64,000 nt of DNA from Mannheimia varigena (GTDB lineage: Bacteria; Pseudomonadota; Gammaproteobacteria; Enterobacterales; Pasteurellaceae). The notes under the pieces were generated by a model. It saw only the letters and a list, made by a program, of their open reading frames with translations. It did no database searches and was not told the origin of the DNA. Below are positions 8,794 to 17,061 of the stretch, in pieces. Position 1 is the first letter of the stretch; the number at the start of each line of letters is the position of its first letter. The stretch is from NCBI RefSeq assembly GCF_013377235.1, contig NZ_CP016226.1, positions 1,674,001 to 1,738,000 on the forward strand, read 5' to 3'. The position numbers were made by a program, and so were the translations under genes.

Positions 8794-8882
8794 AAGGCTT
8801 TCCAATTGAATAAATGTATAAAAGAAAATGCTGAATAGTTTAACTATCCAGCATTTTTAAAACTATAACTATTTCAGGGATA

Positions 8883-9521
8883 TTATTTTTTACTTAAGAA
8901 GATTATCGCATCAATATAACGTTGAATGAAGTCATTCGTTGATGAGGAATCTGCAAAGCCTTCCAAGTTGATTTGGTATTGACCATTTACGAAAAATGCA
9001 GGCACACCACGGATTTGGAAGTCTTCCGCCAATTGAACTTGTTTATTCACTAAGCCATTTACTGCGAAGCTGTTAATGCCACTATCAAACTGTTCAGCCG
9101 TAATGCCGTTTGCTAAAAATACCGCACGGATATCGTCCATTGATTTGAATGCATCTTTTTGTGCACCTTCAAATAACGCAGTTTTTACTTTATCTTCTGC
9201 ACCTAATGCCATCGCTAATGCCCAAGCACGGGTTAAGTTTTCTGATTGACCACCCAAGAAATTAACGTGATATTGCACTAATTTGGTGTCAGGCGGTAAT
9301 TTCGCTTTAATTTGGCTTGGGATTTTATAGCTTAATTCAAAATCATAGCAATGCGGGCAGTAGAATGAGAAAAATTCTACTACTTCTTTTTGAGCTGATG
9401 GTGCTTTACGCACTTCAATATATTCTTTGCCTGCGGTTGGATCAGCGGCGATTGCCGTTGAATTAAAAGCAAAAAGTGCCGAAAGAACCACAAGAGCCGT
9501 TTTTAATGCCAATTTTTTCAT
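8883..9521 (-). CDS. dsbA: Thiol:disulfide interchange protein DsbA
   Basis: A 212-residue periplasmic oxidase that inserts disulfide bonds into exported proteins and is reoxidised by DsbB. It has a cleavable signal peptide (about residues 1-27, ending STAIAA), the active site CPHC at 55-58, and the cis-proline loop GVPAF. There are two adjacent ATG codons; the second (9521) has GAGG at proper distance, while the first lies too close to it. It is followed upstream by yihD, and yihD-dsbA is a conserved pair in gammaproteobacteria. Confidence 0.95.
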   Translation of the reverse strand: MKKLALKTALVVLSALFAFNSTAIAADPTAGKEYIEVRKAPSAQKEVVEFFSFYCPHCYDFELSYKIPSQIKAKLPPDTKLVQYHVNFLGGQSENLTRAWALAMALGAEDKVKTALFEGAQKDAFKSMDDIRAVFLANGITAEQFDSGINSFAVNGLVNKQVQLAEDFQIRGVPAFFVNGQYQINLEGFADSSSTNDFIQRYIDAIIFLSKK

Positions 9522-9570
9522 AATCATTCCTCAAAAATAAAAAAGTAAATAAGTCGGAAATAAGACAATC

Positions 9571-9840
9571 CTAATCGTTTAAAATTCCACGGGCACGTAA
9601 TAAAGCGGTTTTAAAATCATCTTCGTAATCTTTTTTAATGCCGGGAATAGGCTCAAGCTTATCTGCGTTTCGCATTTTTAGCTGATAAATCAAGACCTCA
9701 TCGCTCAGTGCTTTGAAATTATCCGGCTCGCCCACTTCCACCGAAAGCTGCTGCAAAATATCAATGAGGTGTAAGTCAGGATTTTTACGCCAATGTTCGC
9801 CAAGTAACTCTAATAATTCTTCCAAGCGTTTGCATTTCAT
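9571..9840 (-). CDS. yihD: YihD family protein (DUF1040)
   Basis: An 89-residue cytoplasmic protein. The start MKCKRLEELLELL and the end KKDYEDDFKTALLRARGIL match E. coli YihD throughout. Function unknown; it is conserved beside dsbA and mobA, as seen here, with dsbA 49 bases downstream and mobAB divergent. A clear ribosome site (AAGGGG) precedes the ATG. Confidence 0.93.
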   Translation of the reverse strand: MKCKRLEELLELLGEHWRKNPDLHLIDILQQLSVEVGEPDNFKALSDEVLIYQLKMRNADKLEPIPGIKKDYEDDFKTALLRARGILND

Positions 9841-9927
9841 TGTTTGCCCCTTAAAAAATCTTGTTGGAAATTAAGGGAAATAATATACTTTTGCTTTAGT
9901 TTTTGCAAAATTTTAAGGGGTAAAGCT

Positions 9928-11010
9928 GTGAGTAAAACAATAGAAGAACGCATTTCAGCCGTGATTTTAGCAGGCGGTTTGGCTCGCCGAATGAATGGGG
10001 CAGAAAAGGGCTTACAACTTTTTGATGGAAAAACGCTTATTTCACACATTTTAACCCGTCTTTCCCCACAAGTTAGCGACATTTGGCTGAATATAAACCG
10101 TTCTATTGAGCAATATCAGCAACATTATCCTACAATTCCTTATTACCAAGATAGTTTGCCCGATTTTCAAGGTCCGCTAAGCGGAATGCTATCAGGCTTA
10201 GAGAAAATTGACAGCGACTATTTGCTCTTTGTGCCTTGTGATACGCCTTTTATTCCAACGAAGTTATTGCAAAAATTACACACCGCCTTACGCATTAACA
10301 ACGCTCAAATTGCCTATGTTCACGATGGCGAGCGACCACACCCAACATTTGCATTGGTTCATCATTCGGTAAAAGAGGAATTGAGCCACTATTTAGCTTC
10401 AGGCGAACGCCGTCTGCTTTGGTTTTTCCAATCACAAAAAAGTGTAGCGGTGGATTTTTCTGAACAAAAATCCGCATTCACGAACGTGAATACATTGGAA
10501 GATTTAAACCGAGTAAGCCAATTTCCGGTGAAAACCCTTGCGATTACAGGCTACAGCGGCACGGGCAAAACTACCTTATTGGAAAAATTAATCCCAAAAT
10601 TGACCGCTTGTGGCATTCGGGTTGGCTTGATTAAGCACTCCCACCATAATGTTGATGTAGACAAAAAAGGCAAAGACAGCTACCGTCTACGTGAAGCAGG
10701 AGCTAATCCGACAATGATTGTGTGCGATGAACGTTGGGCGTTAATGACAGAAACCAAACAAGCGGTCGAATTTTCTCAATTAATTGCAAAATTCAATCCG
10801 CAAGAGATCGATCTTGTTTTCGTGGAAGGCTTTAAACACGAAACTTTGCCGAAAATTCAGCTCCATCGCAAAGAGATTGAAAAGCCATTGCCGGAGCTTG
10901 ATAAGTGGACGATTGCTACCGCAACGGATTATTTTCTTGAGCGAGAGAATTTACTTGATATTAATGATGTGGAACAAATTACTGAATTTATAAGAGAGTG
11001 GATTAGATAA
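9928..11010 (+). CDS. mobA: MobA-MobB fusion: molybdenum cofactor guanylyltransferase and GTP-binding adaptor
   Basis: A 360-residue two-domain cytoplasmic protein. Residues 1 to about 195 are MobA, which joins GMP to molybdopterin to form MGD; the nucleotide-binding motif LAGGLARRMNGAEKG is at 14-28. From about 200 to the end is MobB, a GTP-binding adaptor with P-loop GYSGTGKTT at 208-216 and the EGFKHE motif. In E. coli these are separate adjacent genes. The start is a GTG at 9928 with AAGGGG upstream; an open frame extends further 5' but is not supported. Uptake words occur inside the MobB part (10603 and 10758). Confidence 0.93.
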   Translation: MSKTIEERISAVILAGGLARRMNGAEKGLQLFDGKTLISHILTRLSPQVSDIWLNINRSIEQYQQHYPTIPYYQDSLPDFQGPLSGMLSGLEKIDSDYLLFVPCDTPFIPTKLLQKLHTALRINNAQIAYVHDGERPHPTFALVHHSVKEELSHYLASGERRLLWFFQSQKSVAVDFSEQKSAFTNVNTLEDLNRVSQFPVKTLAITGYSGTGKTTLLEKLIPKLTACGIRVGLIKHSHHNVDVDKKGKDSYRLREAGANPTMIVCDERWALMTETKQAVEFSQLIAKFNPQEIDLVFVEGFKHETLPKIQLHRKEIEKPLPELDKWTIATATDYFLERENLLDINDVEQITEFIREWIR

Positions 11011-11014
11011 AACT

Positions 11015-11041
11015 AAGGCGAACGTGATGTTCGCCTTTTGT
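11015..11041 (+). terminator. Terminator after mobAB
   Basis: AAGGCGAAC and GTTCGCCTT with a five-base loop, then TTGTTT. Confidence 0.85.
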
Positions 11042-11054
11042 TTCAGAGGGCGTT

Positions 11055-12059
11055 CTATTTTGCAAATTCTTGCATAAATTCGCCCGCTTGTTTCACCATT
11101 GAGCTTGAGCCAACAAAGAATGGCACACGTTGGTGTAACTCAGTTGGTTTAATATCCAAAATTGGATTAAAACCGTCAGTTGCCATTCCGCCTGCTTGTT
11201 CGGCTAAAAAAGCGATTGGGTTGCATTCATAGAGTAAACGTAATTTGCCTTTCGGGTAAACGGTTGAAGTTGGATAAATGTAGATCCCACCTTTTAATAA
11301 ATTGCGGTGGAAGTCAGATACTAACGAGCCGATATAACGTGATGAATATGGGCGTTTAGTGGCTTCGTCCGTTTCTTGGCAATATTTGATAAAGCGTTTT
11401 ACCCCTTGAGGGAAGGTTACATATTGCCCTTCGTTGATGGAGTAATATTTTCCTTCTGTCGGTGTTTTGAGATCAGGGTGAGAAAGAATAAATAAGCCGA
11501 GTGATGGATCGTAAGTAAAGCCATTCACCCCATTACCTGTGGTGTAAACCAACATTGTTGATGAGCCATAAGTAACGTAACCGGCAGCAACTTGTTTACG
11601 CCCTTCTTGCAAGAAATCTTCTTTGGTGACAGGCGTGCCGATTGGTGAAACGCGGCGGTAGATCGAGAAGATCGTACCAACAGATACATTCACTTCAATA
11701 TTAGATGAGCCATCAAGCGGATCCGTCATTAAAATATATTTTGCGTTGCGACCACGTTCCGTGTCAAATGCAACAAAGTCATCATCTTCTTCTGAAGCAA
11801 AACCTGCTACGTCCTCACGGGCTAATAAGGCTTTTTTCATTGTTTCATTTGCGAAAACATCAAGCTTCATTTGAGCTTCGCCTTGCACGTTTTCAGAGCC
11901 TGCTGTGCCTAAAATATCTTGGCTTAAGCCCGCACGGTTAATTTCACGGTGAATAATTTTTGCAGCTAAACGAATTGATGACAAAATACCACTTAATTCA
12001 CCTTTCGCTCCAGGGTATTCGGCTTGTTTTTCAATAATAAATTCGCCGAGCGTTTTCAT
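11055..12059 (-). CDS. fbp: Fructose-1,6-bisphosphatase class 1
   Basis: A 334-residue gluconeogenic enzyme that hydrolyses fructose 1,6-bisphosphate to fructose 6-phosphate. The metal-binding motif DPLDGSSN is at residues 113-120, with ASEEDD (88-93) and the C-terminal LYECNPIAFLAEQAGG also typical of class I. The length is normal. AAGGAG lies ahead of the ATG. The upstream region holds a TATAAT box and a perfect CRP site about 60 bases before the expected transcription start, so activation by cAMP-CRP is likely. Confidence 0.97.
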   Translation of the reverse strand: MKTLGEFIIEKQAEYPGAKGELSGILSSIRLAAKIIHREINRAGLSQDILGTAGSENVQGEAQMKLDVFANETMKKALLAREDVAGFASEEDDDFVAFDTERGRNAKYILMTDPLDGSSNIEVNVSVGTIFSIYRRVSPIGTPVTKEDFLQEGRKQVAAGYVTYGSSTMLVYTTGNGVNGFTYDPSLGLFILSHPDLKTPTEGKYYSINEGQYVTFPQGVKRFIKYCQETDEATKRPYSSRYIGSLVSDFHRNLLKGGIYIYPTSTVYPKGKLRLLYECNPIAFLAEQAGGMATDGFNPILDIKPTELHQRVPFFVGSSSMVKQAGEFMQEFAK

Positions 12060-12091
12060 AGTTTTCTCCTTATCTATGTTAGAATCCCACT

Positions 12092-12097
12092 ATTATA
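12092..12097 (-). promoter_or_regulatory. Predicted -10 box of fbp
   Basis: TATAAT on the minus strand, 33 bases ahead of the fbp start. The -35 region 17 bases upstream (TTCTAC) is poor, which fits an activator-dependent promoter. A 6-base inverted repeat CTACCT/AGGTAG (12102-12118) covers the spacer and part of the -35 region. Confidence 0.65.
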
Positions 12098-12136
12098 GCG
12101 ACTACCTAAAAGAGGTAGAAAATTAATACTTAGTTT

Positions 12137-12152
12137 TGTGATCTCATTCACA
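12137..12152. promoter_or_regulatory. CRP binding site between fbp and yeaD
   Basis: TGTGA-TCTCAT-TCACA, a perfect consensus palindrome flanked by T/A-rich sequence. Its centre is about 60 bases upstream of the predicted fbp start, a standard class I position. It could also act on yeaD, 45 bases downstream on the other strand. Confidence 0.82.
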
Positions 12153-12196
12153 TTTTTGTTGGTTTTCAATCATTTCACTCATCAAAGGAATATATT

Positions 12197-12970
12197 ATGA
12201 ACTTGGGCAATGAATTAAAATTAACCAAATATAATGAATTGGATGTGCTGGAAGTTAATCACAGTAAAGTCAAAGCCAAAATTGCATTGCAAGGGGCTCA
12301 ATTGCTGAGTTGGCAACCAAGTAATGTAAAGCAAGACGTATTGTGGCTAAGTGAAATTGAGCCTTTTAAAACGGGCACGGCAATTCGGGGCGGTGTGCCG
12401 ATTTGTTACCCTTGGTTTGGTACGGCAAAAGAACCGGCTCACGGCACGGCTCGTATTCGGGAATGGATGTTGGTGGAAAATAGTGCTTCGGCTGACAATG
12501 TGCGTTTGGTGTTTGCGTTAGACAATGAGGCGAAAATCGAGATGATTTTAGGCGAAAGCTGCGAGCTGTATTTCATCCATTTGCAAGCGGAACCAGCTCA
12601 GATCGCCCTGCACACCTATTTTAATGTTGGTGATATTGAGCAAATCGAGGTGCAAGGTTTGCCGAGTACTTGTGAAGATAAATTAACCAACAGCCAAGCG
12701 GAAGTGCCATCGCCACGCAAAATTCGTGAAAGCGTGGACTGCATTTACGCCGCGCAAGCGGTCAATTTTATTCAAGATTTTGCAAATCAACGCACCATTC
12801 GCATTGGGCATATCAACGCCAGCGAAACCGTGCTTTGGAACCCGTGGCAAAAAGCCGTGGGCGGAATGAGCGAAACTGGCTACAAAACAATGGTTTGTGT
12901 GGAAACTGCTCGAATTTATCGCTTGGTGCAGCAGAATGAAAAAGTGGGTGTGAAAATTACTTTGGAATAA
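12197..12970 (+). CDS. yeaD: Aldose/hexose-6-phosphate mutarotase (YeaD family)
   Basis: A 257-residue cytoplasmic aldose-1-epimerase-like protein of the D-hexose-6-phosphate mutarotase family. Typical stretches are GVPICYPWFG (about residues 73-82) near the start of the barrel and LWNPWQKAVGGMSETGYKTMVCVE near the end. It would interconvert the alpha and beta anomers of glucose 6-phosphate. It is divergent from fbp and shares the CRP-bearing gap. Note the ribosome-site sequence AAGGAATATATT before the ATG, the same as that before the pirin gene nearby. Confidence 0.92.
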   Translation: MNLGNELKLTKYNELDVLEVNHSKVKAKIALQGAQLLSWQPSNVKQDVLWLSEIEPFKTGTAIRGGVPICYPWFGTAKEPAHGTARIREWMLVENSASADNVRLVFALDNEAKIEMILGESCELYFIHLQAEPAQIALHTYFNVGDIEQIEVQGLPSTCEDKLTNSQAEVPSPRKIRESVDCIYAAQAVNFIQDFANQRTIRIGHINASETVLWNPWQKAVGGMSETGYKTMVCVETARIYRLVQQNEKVGVKITLE

Positions 12971-12973
12971 GTA

Positions 12974-12997
12974 AAAGGCGGACATTTTGTCCGCCTT
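12974..12997. terminator. Bidirectional terminator between yeaD and pirin gene
   Basis: AAAGGCGGACA and TGTCCGCCTT with a short T loop, between converging genes. Confidence 0.82.
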
Positions 12998-13001
12998 CAA
13001 T

Positions 13002-13691
13002 TTACACCAAATCAAACAGCAAAAATTCCACATCGCCTTGAGCGGCAATCTCTAATGCGGTTTCTTGGCGAATGCCTAACGCATCGCTGGTGGAAAGCTC
13101 CACACCATTCACGCTCAAATTGCCTTTCACTACTTGTAGCCAGTAGCTGCGGTTCGGGTTCAGAGCAATTTGCTCACTTTTTTCCGTTGGATATTGATAA
13201 CGCCAGAGTTTCATATCTTGGTAAATTTTAAACGAACCCTCTTCGGCATTTGGCGACAGAATTAACGTTGCTCCCTCTTTCGGGGCAAATTTGTCTTGGC
13301 TGTAGCGTGGTGTAACATCTTTTTGATTTGGAATAATCCAAATTTGGTAAAGGTGTAAGGTTTCATCTGAAGATGGGTTTACCTCAGAGTGGAAGATCCC
13401 TGTTCCTGCCGACATAATCTGAAATTCACCGGCTTTCACTTCAGTTTTATTGCCCATACTGTCTTCGTGAGCAACACGTCCGTTCAGTACATAAGTCAAA
13501 ATTTCCATATTGTCGTGGGGGTGCTTGCCGAAACCGTAATTTGGGGCGATGAAGTCCTCATTAATCACGCGTAAATGGGAAAAATGGATATGTTTTGGGT
13601 CGTAATAATTGGCGAATGAAAAAGTGTGATAGCTCTCAAGCCAGTCGAAAGATCCGTTGCCACGTTCGTGTGCTTTTCTAAGTTGTAACAT
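13002..13691 (-). CDS. Pirin family protein (YhhW-like)
   Basis: A 229-residue bicupin protein. The metal-binding residues of the N-terminal cupin are visible: H57 and H59 in GKHPHDNMEI, and H101 and E103 in GIFHSEVNPS, the standard pirin/quercetinase set. Some relatives (YhhW of E. coli) have quercetin 2,3-dioxygenase activity; the true substrate in this organism is unknown. It is a single gene with its own leader. Confidence 0.9.
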   Translation of the reverse strand: MLQLRKAHERGNGSFDWLESYHTFSFANYYDPKHIHFSHLRVINEDFIAPNYGFGKHPHDNMEILTYVLNGRVAHEDSMGNKTEVKAGEFQIMSAGTGIFHSEVNPSSDETLHLYQIWIIPNQKDVTPRYSQDKFAPKEGATLILSPNAEEGSFKIYQDMKLWRYQYPTEKSEQIALNPNRSYWLQVVKGNLSVNGVELSTSDALGIRQETALEIAAQGDVEFLLFDLV

Positions 13692-13845
13692 AATATATTC
13701 CTTATTTGTGTGTTTTGTTATGAATAGTTTACTCTGTTATTAAAATAGATAAATAGTGATTTTATAGATTAATTGTTTTCTATTGGTAAATAATTTGCAA
13801 AAAAGAACAGCTTGCATTTTCCTTAAAAAACGTTATGATTACGCC

Positions 13846-13889
13846 CCCTTGAGTTCCCTTACCTCAAGTTGTTGTTTAACTAAAAAGGA
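13846..13889 (+). promoter_or_regulatory. Probable preQ1-I riboswitch controlling the queuosine-precursor transporter
   Basis: CTTGAG (13848-13853) and CTCAAG (13863-13868) form the P1 stem around the loop TTCCCTTAC. An A-rich tail (AACTAAAAAGG) follows, whose AAGG is the ribosome site 7 bases before the ATG. This stem, C-rich loop ending UACC, A-rich tail and GG-CC pseudoknot layout is that of preQ1-I aptamers. Binding of preQ1 would hide the ribosome site. The downstream gene is a known target class. The assignment is from pattern memory and has not been checked with a covariance model. Confidence 0.72.
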
Positions 13890-13895
13890 TACAAT

Positions 13896-14561
13896 ATGAA
13901 TCTTAATACTTACTTTTCGGACGAAAGCAAATTTCGTTCGCTGATTTTACTTTCCCTTTTCCACATTTTTATTATTACCATCAGTAACTATTTAGTGCAG
14001 ATTACGTTTGAAATAAAAGTGCCATTTACTGATTGGGTGATTCCAACCACTTGGGGAACTTTCACTTTCCCGTTTATTTTCCTAGCTACCGATTTAACTG
14101 TGCGAGTGTTTGGGGCTGAGCTGGCTCGAAAAATTATTTTTCTCGTAATGTTGCCTGCGTTGCTTATCAGTTACATCATTTCAGTGCTGTTCTTTGAAAC
14201 CGAATTTCAAGGCTTTACTGCGTTATCTGAATTTAATCTTTTTGTTTTCCGAATTGCATTAGCCAGTTTTAGTGGCTATGTGGTTGGACAATTTCTGGAT
14301 ATTTTTGTATTCAACCGTTTACGTCAAGGCAAAAGCTGGTGGCTTGCTCCAATGTGTTCGACTATTTTCGGTACATTAATTGACACTTTTGTCTTTTTCG
14401 CAGTGGCATTCTATAAAAGTAGTGATGAATATATGGCGGAACATTGGTTTACCATCGGGTCGGTAGATTATGCGTTTAAACTTTTTGTGAGTTTATTACT
14501 GTTCTTGCCGCTTTATGGTGTTGTATTAAATTTCATTATGAAAAAATTAGATTTGAAATAG
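13896..14561 (+). CDS. yhhQ: Queuosine precursor transporter YhhQ (preQ0/preQ1 importer)
   Basis: A 221-residue inner-membrane protein of the VUT/QPTR family with about six hydrophobic helices. Family stretches include TFPFIFLATDLTVRVFGAELAR (about residues 55-76) and STIFGTLIDTFVFFAVAFY. YhhQ imports 7-cyano- and 7-aminomethyl-7-deazaguanine for queuosine tRNA modification. The putative preQ1 riboswitch right upstream fits this role and gives feedback control. Length agrees with the E. coli protein. It stands as a single gene, ended by a strong terminator. Confidence 0.92.
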   Translation: MNLNTYFSDESKFRSLILLSLFHIFIITISNYLVQITFEIKVPFTDWVIPTTWGTFTFPFIFLATDLTVRVFGAELARKIIFLVMLPALLISYIISVLFFETEFQGFTALSEFNLFVFRIALASFSGYVVGQFLDIFVFNRLRQGKSWWLAPMCSTIFGTLIDTFVFFAVAFYKSSDEYMAEHWFTIGSVDYAFKLFVSLLLFLPLYGVVLNFIMKKLDLK

Positions 14562-14581
14562 AAATTATTCTGTGAGGGTTT

Positions 14582-14622
14582 GGGGATTATATCGAAAAAA
14601 GGTATAATCCCCATAATTTTTT
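14582..14622 (+). terminator. Terminator after yhhQ
   Basis: Perfect 10-base arms GGGGATTATA and TATAATCCCC with an 11-base loop, followed by ATAATTTTTT. It lies just ahead of map. Confidence 0.88.
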
Positions 14623-14641
14623 ATATTTAGAGAACAAAACA

Positions 14642-15445
14642 ATGAGTAATATTCCATTAAGAAATGAAGAAGAAATCCAAAAATTACGTGAAGCCTGCAA
14701 ATTAGCTTCAGATGTGTTAGTGATGATCAAGCCTTATGTGAAAGAAGGTGTAACGACAGGTGAATTAGATAAAATTTGCCACGAATATATTTTGGCAAAC
14801 GGTGCAACCTCTGCCAGTCTTGGTTATCACGGCTTCCCAAAATCAGTATGTATCTCGCTAAATGAAGTGGTTTGCCACGGTATTCCAAGTGATGATAAAA
14901 AACTGAAAAAAGGTGATATTCTAAATATTGATGTAACGGTAATTAAAGATGGCTACTATGGCGACAATTCAATGATGTATGTGGTAGGCGAGCCAAGCGT
15001 GCGTGATAAACGCTTAATGGAAGTTACTCAAGAATCCCTTTACATTGGCATTCGTACGGTAAAAGCAGGTATCCGCTTAAAAGAGATCGGCACTGCAATT
15101 CAAAAGTATGTGGAAAAAGAGGGTTTCTCTGTTGTGCGTGAATATTGCGGACACGGCATCGGTACCGAGTTCCATTGCGAACCACAAGTAGTTCACTATG
15201 CCGCAGATGACGGGGGTGTGGTATTAAAAGAGGGAATGGTGTTTACTATTGAACCAATGGTAAATTCAGGGAAAAAAGAGATCCGTTTAATGGGCGATGG
15301 TTGGACAGTAAAAACCAAAGACCGCAGTCATTCTGCTCAATACGAACACCAAATCGTAGTAACGAAAGATGGTTGTGAAGTGCTGACAATTCGTGATGAA
15401 GAGATTCAAGAAGGGCGAATTAGCCGTGTGATGAAAAATGTGTAA
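14642..15445 (+). CDS. map: Methionine aminopeptidase type I
   Basis: A 267-residue metalloprotease that removes the initiator methionine from new proteins. All five metal ligands are present at the E. coli positions: D97, D108, H171, E204 and E235. Length and the GYHGFPKSVCISLNEVVCHG stretch (61-80) are standard. It is flanked by terminators on both sides, so it is likely its own transcription unit. Confidence 0.97.
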   Translation: MSNIPLRNEEEIQKLREACKLASDVLVMIKPYVKEGVTTGELDKICHEYILANGATSASLGYHGFPKSVCISLNEVVCHGIPSDDKKLKKGDILNIDVTVIKDGYYGDNSMMYVVGEPSVRDKRLMEVTQESLYIGIRTVKAGIRLKEIGTAIQKYVEKEGFSVVREYCGHGIGTEFHCEPQVVHYAADDGGVVLKEGMVFTIEPMVNSGKKEIRLMGDGWTVKTKDRSHSAQYEHQIVVTKDGCEVLTIRDEEIQEGRISRVMKNV

Positions 15446-15477
15446 AATTTTGCGAAAAAACGACCGCTTGTAATAGC

Positions 15478-15512
15478 AAAAGGGATTAAGTTTTAACTTA
15501 ATCCCTTTTATT
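15478..15512. terminator. Terminator between map and scrA
   Basis: AAAAGGGATTAAGT pairs with ACTTAATCCCTTTT around a TTTA-type loop, with T and A runs on the two sides, between convergent genes. An uptake word on the minus strand (15463-15471) lies just before it. Confidence 0.87.
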
Positions 15513-15527
15513 ATCAGCTAGTTATAA

Positions 15528-16952
15528 TTATTTTGCTTTAGCTTGTGCTCGTTTTACCCACACAGCTGAAATAGTGAATGCGACAACAAATGAAATCACC
15601 ATACCTACAGAGTACATTGCAAGGCTATCCGGTTTGATTGATGGAATACCTAAGAAACCAGCCGCACCTAAGGCAATGGCTTTTACATTAAAGAATGCGA
15701 TAAATGCACTTGCTAAACCTGAGCCGATCATTGCTGCGATGAATGCTTGGCGATAACGCAAGTTCACCCCGAACATTGCAGGTTCTGTAATCCCTAATAA
15801 TGCTGAAATACCGGACGGAACAGCTAAACCACGCACTTTAGCATCTTTCATTGCGAATGCTACGCCTAAACAGGCTGCACCTTGTGCAATGTTAGACATT
15901 GCTGCAATTGGGAATATGAATGTACCACCGGTTTGTGCCACTTCAGCTAATAATTGCGTTTCTACCGCAATAAAGGTTTGGTGCATACCGGTAATTACAA
16001 TTGGTGCATAGAATGTTCCGAAAATTGCTCCACCGATAAAGCCTAAGCTGTCATATAACCAAGTTAAACCTGCTGAGATGGCTGAACCTGCTTCACGTCC
16101 GAATGGACCAATTACCGTAAATGCTAAAATACCTGCGATGAATAATGACATCATCGGCGTAACAAGGTTATCTAAATAACTTGGCACAAATTTACGGAAG
16201 GTTTTTTCAAGGGTTGCTAACACCCACGCAGAAATAATCGTTGGAATAACAGTGCCTTGATAGCCTACTTTCTCAATTTCTAAACCGAAAATATTCCAAT
16301 ATTTGATGTTACCTTCCATTAAGGTTTTCGCATAGTTCCAACCATCGGACAATGCTGGGTGAACTAACAACATACCCAATGCCGCCCCTAAGAATGGGTT
16401 TCCGCCGAATTTACGAGTTGCGGAGAAACCAAGAAGTACAGGTAAGAATACGAATGGTGCATTGGCAACGGTGTTAATGAAATCCACTAAATCTGCGATA
16501 GCAGGATAGCGGCTTACCACAGATTCACCTTCCCAGAAGAAGCCAACCGCAGTAAGCATTGAGTGAATACCCATTAACAAACCGCCCGCCACAATTGCCG
16601 GAATGATTGGTACGAAAATATCCGCTAAGCCTTTCACTAAGCGTTGTAACAACGGCTGATTTGCCGCTGCAGCAGCCGCAACATCAGAGGTACTCATATC
16701 AGAACCGCCCATCTGTTTTTGCATTTGGGCGTGTACTTCATTTACTGTGCCTGAACCAAAAATAATTTGGTATTGACCTGAAGTAGAGAATTGACCTTTT
16801 ACGCCTTCGATATTTTCAATGCCTTCTTTATCAATTTTTGATTCATCAGCAATAGTTAAACGTAAACGGGTTGCACAGTGGGCAAGAGCTGTAATGTTTT
16901 CTTTTCCGCCTAATTTTGCAATCGTTTGCTCGGCAATTTTTGCATAATTCAT
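15528..16952 (-). CDS. scrA: Sucrose-specific PTS enzyme IIBC
   Basis: A 474-residue membrane protein that takes up sucrose and phosphorylates it to sucrose 6-phosphate. Residues about 1-80 are the EIIB domain with the phosphorylated cysteine C26 in AHCATRLRL; residues about 110-465 are the multi-helix EIIC channel. Sequence character (GGKENI, FGGNPFLGA, IGYQGTV-like KVGYQGTVIPT) is that of ScrA more than of the trehalose enzyme TreB. There is no EIIA domain, so it should draw phosphate from EIIA-Glc (crr at 21.7 kb). The metabolic partners scrK and scrB are 7 kb away, and the promoter carries the same operator as scrK. Confidence 0.9.
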   Translation of the reverse strand: MNYAKIAEQTIAKLGGKENITALAHCATRLRLTIADESKIDKEGIENIEGVKGQFSTSGQYQIIFGSGTVNEVHAQMQKQMGGSDMSTSDVAAAAAANQPLLQRLVKGLADIFVPIIPAIVAGGLLMGIHSMLTAVGFFWEGESVVSRYPAIADLVDFINTVANAPFVFLPVLLGFSATRKFGGNPFLGAALGMLLVHPALSDGWNYAKTLMEGNIKYWNIFGLEIEKVGYQGTVIPTIISAWVLATLEKTFRKFVPSYLDNLVTPMMSLFIAGILAFTVIGPFGREAGSAISAGLTWLYDSLGFIGGAIFGTFYAPIVITGMHQTFIAVETQLLAEVAQTGGTFIFPIAAMSNIAQGAACLGVAFAMKDAKVRGLAVPSGISALLGITEPAMFGVNLRYRQAFIAAMIGSGLASAFIAFFNVKAIALGAAGFLGIPSIKPDSLAMYSVGMVISFVVAFTISAVWVKRAQAKAK

Positions 16953-16984
16953 AGTTAGTACCTTTTGTGTAATTGAATACAGAT

Positions 16985-16990
16985 ATTTTA
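16985..16990 (-). promoter_or_regulatory. Predicted -10 box of scrA
   Basis: TAAAAT on the minus strand, starting at the last base of the ScrR-type operator and about 33 bases before the ATG. The -35 region is only a T run, suggesting dependence on CRP. Confidence 0.6.
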
Positions 16991-17007
16991 ACTAAAACGG
17001 TTTAGCT
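16990..17007. promoter_or_regulatory. ScrR-type operator at scrA
   Basis: Read on the minus strand it is AGCTAAACCGTTTTAGTT, matching 16 of 18 bases of the operator at scrK (AGCTAAATCGTTTTAGCT). It is a palindrome with a central CG, typical of LacI-family operators. It fills the spacer between -35 and -10, where a bound repressor would block RNA polymerase. Confidence 0.8.
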
Positions 17008-17039
17008 AAAAAAGGAAAGATTGAAAATTTTTCTAAATT

Positions 17040-17055
17040 TGTGATTAAGATCACA
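17040..17055. promoter_or_regulatory. CRP site of scrA
   Basis: TGTGA-TTAAGA-TCACA, a perfect consensus. Its centre lies about 70 bases upstream of the predicted scrA transcription start, a usual class I activator position, giving catabolite control of sucrose uptake. Confidence 0.82.
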
Positions 17056-17061
17056 TTTTTG

